This document shows positions 60,001 to 64,000 of a stretch of 64,000 nucleotides of DNA, piece by piece. The notes under the pieces were generated by a model. That model worked only from the letters and a program-made list of their open reading frames with translations, searched no databases and had not been told where the DNA came from. How positions within the stretch are numbered: the stretch's first letter is position 1; each line of letters begins with the position of its first letter. Source of the stretch: Schistosoma haematobium (Eukaryota; Platyhelminthes; Trematoda; Strigeidida; Schistosomatidae). A program made the position numbers and the translations under genes. The DNA is taken from assembly GCF_000699445.3 (NCBI RefSeq), contig NC_067197.1:9120152-9184151 (forward strand), read 5' to 3'.

Positions 60001-63000
60001 CTGGTTTAATGTATACTACGAACATAAGTATATTTATTAAACGAAATAGTTCGTTTCTATAGGATCGAATGAGTAGTACACCATATGCTTATTGAAGTCA
60101 ATGCTTGGAAACACAATACTCCTCAAAGAAAGAGGGAAAAACAACCGACATGATAGTCAACCAATAGGGTATTTAGTATTCTGTTGAAATAAGATCAACT
60201 GCGTGAATTGAAGAGAACCATTTGTTATTTAGGAAAACCTCGTGATGTGAATGAAAAACTGACCTTGCATCGAATAATTACATCAATTTCTGAAATGATG
60301 ACTATTTGATAAGCTTACCAAAGTACTTTACCTATTTTGTAATTTATTGTTACTTTTAATTAATGATACTGTTCATTCGACCAGTTAGTATGAATCAAAT
60401 TGGGAGTTAGCACAAATATGCATCAGTTCAAGTTATTATACCATAACAGCAAGGCGAGGTGAAGTTAACAAGATGGATAATAAATGAATCGGGATAGTAA
60501 TTTCAATGACAGTAAGAAAAAGCACACATAAACAATATGGCCCAAAAAGAACAAATGTAGTGATGGCATACAAAGTATGGGTAATATTAAGACTCAATAT
60601 CTAGGGCAAGATAGAAAATGAATAGAGCAGCGCCACTGAGACCAATTTTGAAATATTTTACCTAATATGTTCAACCATTGATCACAATCGTCACATGGAT
60701 CCCGATTTCGTAGTTTGCACTTACCAACTTGGTTCAGACTAACAGTCAATAGATTCATGACTTGATGTCCTAGTTTGGACACCATCAGCTCTCTTCTAAC
60801 CTACTCCAGCTCGTATATTGGAAATTAAATGCACACGAAACAAAATTAATCCAATTCCTTTCACAATGTTAGTTACTTTTGCTTTTCAAAAATCAGAGGC
60901 TAAATCGAAAATCAATAGTTACATACCTTATCTTCATCCTTTTCAGGTATTGAATTTAACAAAGTTAAAAACACATCCAAAATTCGTGGAATAAATGAAT
61001 GTTGAAATACCATATTATCTCGTTCAGTGGGGGAAACTTTTGTATCACGATATTTCTGTAGTTTTTTTAATAAGCGAGCATATCGTGGATGTGATTTTAG
61101 TTCAAGACTTAAACGAGTCGGTTGAAGATGATCTTGCCAAATAGCTAAACTATATAATTCACGAAGACTACGTCGTAATACACCAACTTCAGCCAAATTC
61201 GTAAAACAATGTGATAAGAAAATAATAAGAACTATATGCTCCAGAATACATTTTTTCTGTTGTACTGGATTTGATGATTCGTCAGACGTTTGGTGTTTGT
61301 CTTTCTCATCATTATCATCATCTTTAGACTTTGTGTTGATCTCAGTGAGTAGTGGATTAACCGTTAATATCTGTGGAGATTCATCAAGTAGAATATGCAG
61401 TACACGATGAATAAGTCCACTAAATTTATCCGCTGTAGCTACAAAAGTCTAGAATATTCAGAGAAAAAAGAAACATAACAGTAACCAAAATAATACAGAT
61501 ATATGCTAACACTGATTACTTGAAAGAATATTATTATTTCAAGGCTTTTAAGTTAGTATGTCAGTTCGACATGTTTCTCACTCAATTCTAGGAAACGAAT
61601 AAAAGCAGTTGCCTCCGATAATTAGTTTATTACTTAACTGATGTTTTGGAACTACTAACTTTAGAATTATTAGTTGTATTTAGCAACTACCTAGTTTTGA
61701 AATACGACTAAGTAGTATAAGGACAGTTATCGACACCAAGAAGGGTCTAGCGGAGTTTCGAAAGTCATAACACTTTGTTAGGTCTTAGGACAGTATTACT
61801 CAAATATACCTATGGAAAGTTGCTTTACTCACAATCCAGTTTTGAGGTTATATTTATAAACCGAGAGAACATTGATTAATACTCCTTGTTTCACGATGCA
61901 TTTCTGTTTGACGTTGTTGATGTAGTATGAAAATTTGGCTAAACTAATTAAAAAAGGTGGCACTTAAACCATCAGAGGTGACTTAGTGGTCAAAAGATTT
62001 ATTTTCCAGCTAGTAGATTTCTGGTCCAAACCACGCTCCATTTACAACATTCGGAGCCACCGGTATCACTAACAGTCTCATACAAACAGTATAGCTCAAA
62101 ATCAAATACACTGACTTGTACTCGGGTAGATGGAGTTACATTTAATCTATGGCAAATTATAGCAGTGGAACCCAATAGAGAAACACTAGAAATCAGTTTG
62201 CGGTTCGAATTCATAAATTCATTTTTGAGTAACAGACACCTATTTCTAATAGACGCACTCAAATAACATCGTAATGTTTAGTCTTACTTTTTAAGTTTAA
62301 CTAGTGATATGTAATTAGTTCAGTCTTAGACAAAGGAAAAAGTTCTAACTACTTGGTCCCAGATAGTAACACAACTATTCCATATAAAGAATGTATGAAA
62401 TGTCCATCCAAATATAATGAGGTTCTTAAAATGTTACGCTTGTGTTAGATGAAAATCTTACTAGTTCTTTCCATTTATTTTTGTTATTTATTTTGCGAAT
62501 ATTAGTTATAAACTAAAGTTTTAGAAACATTATTTTAGACAAATTTACGCAAGCTCTAATCGAGATAAACAATTTTATAGTTTCATTGAAAATTGAATAT
62601 TAAAAACTATACCTAATTAGTAAATACTTCATTTGCCTAGTAAAATTATGAAATGTAAATTAGTTTTGTACAGATGTACTTGTTTAAGGGTGGACTATGC
62701 ACATTGGATAAGGATAACTTATACCACATAGCTCATCAGATCAAAATAAATGGAGTGCAAAACATTCAACATAAGTATACACGTCAATTTAAACATACTT
62801 TAGCATGGTGAAAACTGGTTTCTCAATAAATATTCTGCATAATGAACCCCATAACTTTATAATATTAATAATCATATCCTTGGCTTTAAAATGGATTCGC
62901 CAAGTAATGAGTAGTGGAGTTTAAGCCTTTCGAGAGTGAGATACTTATTACTGACGGCAGTGGATCACAGTAACGTAGGATTCTAAATTGAATGAGGTTT

Positions 63001-63796
63001 GAAATAAGGACAACAAGAGTTCAGCCCAGGGTTTGACTCCTGGTAAGTTGTTCAAGGGTGTACCTACTGCTAGAGAGTTCCATGTAGAGAAAAAATATCT
63101 GTCTAGTGCACCCTAGTTTTCAATGATTTCCCATCTGATACCAGACTTTGATTCAAACTTAGTTCATATGCTCATTAGCTACCATATAAAAGCTAATTTA
63201 CAGTTGTCCATACTGCAACTGATTTGGTCATTAAATATCAAAATAAGGTTGCGGTTCCCTTTTGTAGTTTTACTCTAGACACAACAAGACTAATTGTTCT
63301 ATGGTAATACGAAATGCTGAAGGATCTGTTTGACATATTGCAAAACAATATTTCGACATTACCGCTTCAAGTATATATATATATATACGGTAAAACTGAT
63401 CATTTGGGATAGTTCGCAGACAGCCTTGTTTATAAAAATTGTTACACTAACCGGCCATATCGGGACACGACCACGGGCTTTTTCATTAACCATTGCACAG
63501 ATTGATAAAGCATGGGCACGGCTGCTAATATCTGGTTCAAAATGTGGCCAAAGCCATTGTTCTAAGTACTGATTCAATTCAAGAGCTAGACATCGGCGAT
63601 GTGAAAATCCAGAGGCCAGCAATTCCTGACGATAAATCCGTTCCATCACACTTGATTGAAAAGGTTTGTATTTGTTTGTTGGACATGCTGATGAATGGCT
63701 ATTTTTTAATGACCCTGGTGTTGTAATCCAATAAGTACGAGCAAGTTGACTGATACGATCTTGGGACACATAATCTACTGAGTCACGAAACGACAT
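27459..63796 (-). CDS. AQR: RNA helicase Aquarius / intron-binding protein (SF1 helicase), 16 exons
   Basis: Exons in transcription order: 63796-63452, 61448-60927, 59434-59172, 58338-57981, 57305-57072, 52202-51922, 50940-50807, 48643-48349, 46847-46597, 40497-40059, 39558-39369, 37550-37179, 35494-34882, 33263-33031, 30617-30366, 27980-27459. They total 5304 nt in one frame, 1767 residues (human AQR 1485). The N-terminal helical domain is in exons 1-4. Exon 5 holds the very conserved segment with [12 protein letters not shown] and [19 protein letters not shown]1 motifs: Walker A GPPGTGKT about 1016-1023, motif II EEAAQ about 1307-1311, motif [11 protein letters not shown] about 1341-1348, motif V TVDRFQGQQ about 1505-1513, and SRARLG about 1541-1546. 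Aquarius acts in the nucleus within the pentameric intron-binding complex (XAB2, ISY1, PPIE and a zinc-finger protein) of the activated spliceosome. The extra length comes from charged insertions in exons 2, 4, 8, 10 and 12 and a Thr/Ser/Asn-rich tail. ATG 63796 is chosen because the human homology begins just after it and an AG acceptor abuts it. No internal break is seen. Confidence 0.95.
28084..28655 (+). mobile_element. Old fragment of RTE family A, antisense in AQR intron 15
   Basis: It matches the family A 3' region: GTGAGTAATACTGAGGTTAGA, the GTAGAAGTGGATTGAAAG block, and the distal CTAATATAGTATGACAACTTGGAC with a TGACTGACC tail. It is heavily mutated, with no open frame. Confidence 0.6.
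28660..30365. other. AQR intron 15, right part
   Basis: AT-rich intron with nothing that I can assign. A stretch at about 29090-29420 is somewhat less AT-rich and might be an unknown repeat. Confidence 0.3.
30725..31245 (+). mobile_element. Old fragment of RTE family A, antisense in AQR intron 14
   Basis: It matches the block with CATCGACTGAGATAGTCAGGA, GTAGAAGTAGGTAGGTAGAAAG and GTGGCACCAGTCCATGAA, and ends with CATTATGCTAATGGGGTGTGG and a short ACTGACC tail. Several stops and indels are present. Confidence 0.65.
31358..31378. repeat. (AT)n microsatellite
   Basis: About ten uninterrupted TA units in AQR intron 14. Confidence 0.9.
31440..31560 (-). repeat. Weak tRNA-derived SINE relic
   Basis: On the - strand GTGTTCGATTCCCGG is a good B-box, preceded at suitable spacing by an A-box-like CGACTTAATGGTTATC. 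No hammerhead part is recognisable. Confidence 0.4.
31570..34480. other. AQR introns 14 (left part) and 13
   Basis: Apart from AQR exon 14 (33031-33263), AT-rich intronic sequence with no assigned element. Open frames here such as 34242-34466 look like chance. Confidence 0.4.
34485..34560 (-). repeat. Sm-alpha-type hammerhead remnant
   Basis: On the - strand TCCAG is followed by CTGACGT, a short stem II, GAAAC, GCGTGTC and CTGA. All core elements are present except that the last base of CUGANGA is U, which should abolish or strongly reduce cleavage. It is in AQR intron 13 in sense orientation. Confidence 0.5.
35992..36048. repeat. (AAT)n microsatellite
   Basis: About 19 uninterrupted AAT units in AQR intron 12. 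On the - strand they read as a run of leucine codons, which explains a spurious open frame there. Confidence 0.95.
36340..36700 (-). repeat. Long tRNA-derived SINE with broken hammerhead
   Basis: This is the fullest copy of the long SINE form. On the - strand, in order: the 5' part with GTGAGGCAGTTAC, A-box-like GGCTCAATGGTGTAG, B-box GGGCTCGAGTCCC, then GCACTG-CTGATCT, GTCCCGTACTAGAAT, GGAAC and CAGTGC. Stem I is intact but the core (CTGATCT) and the GAAA box (GGAA) are mutated. Confidence 0.75.
36700..39368. other. AQR introns 12 (right part) and 11
   Basis: Apart from AQR exon 12 (37179-37550), no repeat or RNA is assigned. An open frame on the + strand at 38975-39208 has a plausible residue mix but no recognisable motif or partner exon. 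Confidence 0.35.
40818..44015 (-). mobile_element. Degraded, near full-length RTE family B retrotransposon in AQR intron 9
   Basis: On the - strand, in order: a leader with AGCCCGGATAAAGGAGG (about 44000-43900) and an AP-endonuclease domain open at 43827-43096 ([26 protein letters not shown], and the [11 protein letters not shown] motif). Then a reverse transcriptase scattered over several frames ([11 protein letters not shown] near 41870; FSDD in place of the usual FADD near 41595). The C-terminal block follows ([13 protein letters not shown] near 40960), then a TAAGTAAG-like tail at 40818. Many frameshifts and stops make it inactive. It is inserted in the same direction as AQR. Confidence 0.85.
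44560..44660 (-). repeat. Weak tRNA-derived SINE relic
   Basis: On the - strand TGAGCTCAATGGTCTAGTAGTTAG resembles the A-box region of the better copies. The B-box and hammerhead parts are not clear. Confidence 0.35.
44950..45460 (+). mobile_element. 480-bp A-tailed retroposon, copy 2 (diverged)
   Basis: It carries the same blocks as the copy at 45970-46449 (CTCGAAATGCTCTCACACGG, GGTGTTGTTTACGAAATTA, ATGGGACTGCATCTCCT, GGGCACCCGGGCAGTAT). It has an extra roughly 35-bp stretch near 45120-45160, and its 3' end lacks the long A-rich tail. A 75-codon frame is open at 44963-45187. Confidence 0.7.
45465..45620. repeat. Old dispersed repeat, partner of 49765-49930
   Basis: It shares with 49765-49930 the words ATCAAGGTTTGA, AAATTA-G-ATTG-GTAGAT and GACGTTTT followed by a TTCTTCA stretch, in the same order. 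Strongly diverged. The family is unknown. Confidence 0.35.
45705..45900. repeat. Degenerate direct repeat, two units
   Basis: Two units of about 80-90 bases (45705-45790 and 45818-45900) share GAAAGAC/TAAAGAC, CAATATGAGCCTC/CGATGAAAGCTTCGT and the GTTAAGGGAATGCAAC/GCTCAGAGAACGTAAC context. They look like an old tandem duplication next to retroposon copy 3. Confidence 0.35.
45970..46449 (+). mobile_element. 480-bp A-tailed retroposon, copy 3 (complete, 11-bp target duplication)
   Basis: The element starts GCCCCTAAATGCC and ends in an A-rich tail (AAAATAAAATAAAAATAAA). It is bounded by TCTCAGTTAAT at 45959-45969 and 46450-46460, a clear target-site duplication. It is much more GC-rich than its flanks. 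A frame open at 45969-46313 resembles that of copy 1. I find no reverse transcriptase and no clear A/B boxes. It may be a SINE, or a 3'-UTR-derived fragment of an unseen LINE. Confidence 0.85.
46848..48348. other. AQR intron 8
   Basis: AT-rich, with one weak SINE-like stretch at about 47845-47990 (+ strand: GCGGTGGCTTAATATGTTAAG and a following GATTTGAACCCC). Nothing else is recognised. Confidence 0.4.
48644..50806. other. AQR intron 7
   Basis: It contains the family A tail fragment at about 49575-49640, the dispersed repeat at 49765-49930 and a weak SINE-like stretch at 50390-50500 (+ strand, CACAGGTTTAAACACC). The remainder is AT-rich with nothing assigned. Confidence 0.4.
49575..49640 (+). 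mobile_element. Terminal fragment of RTE family A
   Basis: TGCCTGGTCCTACGTTGTAG followed by CTTACTGACTGACTGACTGAC is the family A 3' end (compare 22138-22176). Only the last 60 or so bases remain, a strongly 5'-truncated insertion antisense to AQR. Confidence 0.65.
51295..51365 (-). mobile_element. Tiny relic of RTE family A
   Basis: CCATGTTTTGGCTTTGCCGC...CTAGTTTTCTTGTAATCTA matches the family A stretch at about 52750-52795. It is only about 70 bases, in AQR intron 6. Confidence 0.4.
52341..56293 (-). mobile_element. Full-length RTE family A (SR2/SjR2-type) retrotransposon in AQR intron 5
   Basis: 3953 bp bounded by AATGT at 52336-52340 and 56294-56298, a probable 5-bp target duplication. 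On the - strand: a possible ribozyme leader (56293-56221) and an N-terminal region. Next comes the AP-endonuclease domain (55683-54883: [36 protein letters not shown]). The reverse transcriptase follows (54922-53306: [38 protein letters not shown]). A C-terminal region then ends in a (TGAC)n tail. I see three breaks: a frameshift near 54900-54920 and in-frame stops at 53306-53308 (TGA) and 52859-52861 (TAG). The rest is well preserved, so the insertion is probably young. Which named schistosome RTE it is cannot be settled without a database. Confidence 0.9.
56221..56293 (-). ncRNA. Candidate HDV-like self-cleaving ribozyme at the 5' end of RTE family A
   Basis: The first seven bases of the element on the - strand (CCCGACC) pair perfectly with GGTCGGG 21 bases further on. 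Between them sits ACC-(7-nt loop TTGACGC)-GGT, a 3-bp P3 directly abutting the second P1 strand. After P1 come a small GTC...GAC hairpin and CCAA, fitting the CNAA-like J4/2 strand of the HDV fold. P2 would be only about 4 bp (AGCT/AGCT). HDV-like ribozymes cleave just 5' of P1, and here P1 begins exactly at the element boundary. Confidence 0.5.
56780..56890 (+). repeat. SINE hammerhead-end relic
   Basis: ACACTG-CTGAGGA-GTCGTATATTAAGG is followed by GTAAAG in place of the GACGAAAC box. Only the hammerhead end of the SINE remains and it is broken. It lies next to the RTE insertion in AQR intron 5. Confidence 0.5.
58690..58830 (-). repeat. Sm-alpha-type SINE with disabled hammerhead
   Basis: On the - strand: GGCTCAGTAGCTAAGTGG (A-box), a B-box-like GTCAGAGTTCTTGAG, ATATCCAG-CTGATAC-GTCCCAAATAGGAT-GAAACGTGAATCCT. 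Stem II and GAAAC are kept, but the core reads CTGATAC instead of CTGANGA, which should prevent cleavage. Confidence 0.65.
58865..58940 (+). repeat. Sm-alpha-type hammerhead fragment with intact core
   Basis: GGTACATCCAG-CTGACGA (58886-58892), GAAA (58907-58910) and GTC (58916-58918) are all present in order. Stem II is reduced to about 2 bp and stem I is poorly matched (CCAG against ATGG), so activity is doubtful. The tRNA-like half is missing. Antisense to AQR. Confidence 0.55.
59435..60590. other. AQR intron 2, lower part
   Basis: AT-rich intron. I see no assignable element apart from the RTE relic that begins at about 60600. Confidence 0.4.
60600..60830 (-). mobile_element. Old fragment of RTE family A
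   Basis: On the - strand it is open at 60785-60594 and resembles the family A C-terminal region ([22 protein letters not shown]; compare [20 protein letters not shown] in the full-length copy), with [11 protein letters not shown] at its end. Same orientation as AQR, intron 2. Confidence 0.7.
61449..63451. other. AQR intron 1
   Basis: AT-rich, with two weak SINE-like relics on the + strand: about 61970-62060 (GACTTAGTGGTCAAAAG and CTGGTCCAAACC) and about 63020-63140 (GGGTTTGACTCC, CTACTGCTAGAGA and CTGTC followed by TAGTGC). A short (AT)n tract lies at about 63371-63386. Confidence 0.45.
63020..63140 (+). repeat. Degenerate SINE with hammerhead remnant
   Basis: A B-box-like GGGTTTGACTCC is followed by CTACTG-CTAGAGA, GAAAAAATATCTGTC and TAGTGC. 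The order of the hammerhead elements can still be read, but the core is mutated. Confidence 0.45.
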
Positions 63797-63815
63797 CTGA
63801 GTAAGATAAAAAGAA
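63797..63815 (-). promoter_or_regulatory. Acceptor-like site directly before the AQR start codon
   Basis: On the - strand TTTTTATCTTACTCAG abuts the ATG at 63796. A pyrimidine-rich 3' splice site touching the start codon suggests either a 5'-UTR intron or spliced-leader addition here. An in-frame ATG exists further upstream (63892), but the human homology begins only after 63796. Confidence 0.4.
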
Positions 63816-64000
63816 CAAAGATTAACATCACTCGGTGGTAAAGAGAATGGGCCGACTTGTACATAATTGAAAAGTTGGTCGACCACAAACATGATAAAAA
63901 TAGATATGATAAGTGGATTTTTGTGTATCAGTCTTTAGATTAATCAATCCATCTCTGCAAAAAATAAGTCAATTTGCTCTCGCTTTGAAAATTTAAATGC

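Noticed and set aside
1..64000. CRISPR arrays, rRNA genes, bacterial-type operons or origins
   Set aside because: None seen. The window is eukaryotic, with spliced genes and dispersed retroelements, and the only tandem repeats are short microsatellites and LINE tails.

Overview
The window looks like nuclear DNA of a schistosome-type blood fluke (family Schistosomatidae, most likely Schistosoma). It is AT-rich, its genes are split by short (31-43 bp) and long introns, and it carries hammerhead-bearing tRNA-derived SINEs of the Sm-alpha kind and RTE-type non-LTR retrotransposons of the SR2/SjR2 type. The genus is inferred from these repeats and from protein similarity recalled from memory; no database search was run.

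Two complete or nearly complete protein-coding genes fill the window and converge tail to tail. IFT80 (intraflagellar transport complex B, + strand) runs from about 1536 to 26290 in 19 exons. AQR (Aquarius, the spliceosomal intron-binding SF1 helicase, - strand) runs from 63796 down to 27459 in 16 exons. All exons proposed for AQR, and IFT80 exons 2-19, join in frame at GT-AG sites. They give 1767 residues for AQR and 774 for IFT80 without its provisional first exon. About 1.1 kb lies between the two stop codons, with an AQR poly(A) signal at 27399-27404.

Region by region: 1-1535 is upstream sequence with no supported gene. 1536-26290 is IFT80: seven exons packed into the first 1.1 kb, then long introns holding SINEs, LINE fragments and possible LTR pieces. 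26291-27458 is the intergenic gap with one SINE relic. 27459-63796 is AQR: intron 9 holds a degraded RTE element (family B) and two copies of a 480-bp A-tailed retroposon, and intron 5 holds a 3.95-kb full-length RTE element (family A). 63797-64000 is AQR upstream sequence.

The two genes have no evident functional link: one is ciliary transport, the other nuclear splicing. The most interesting material is in the introns. There is a possible HDV-like ribozyme at the exact 5' end of the full-length RTE element, and a series of hammerhead motifs ranging from a near-canonical copy in IFT80 intron 17 to broken relics. Several insertions have readable target-site duplications, one retroposon is nested inside a SINE, one LINE relic looks like a twin-priming inversion, and the 480-bp retroposon family is one I do not recognise.
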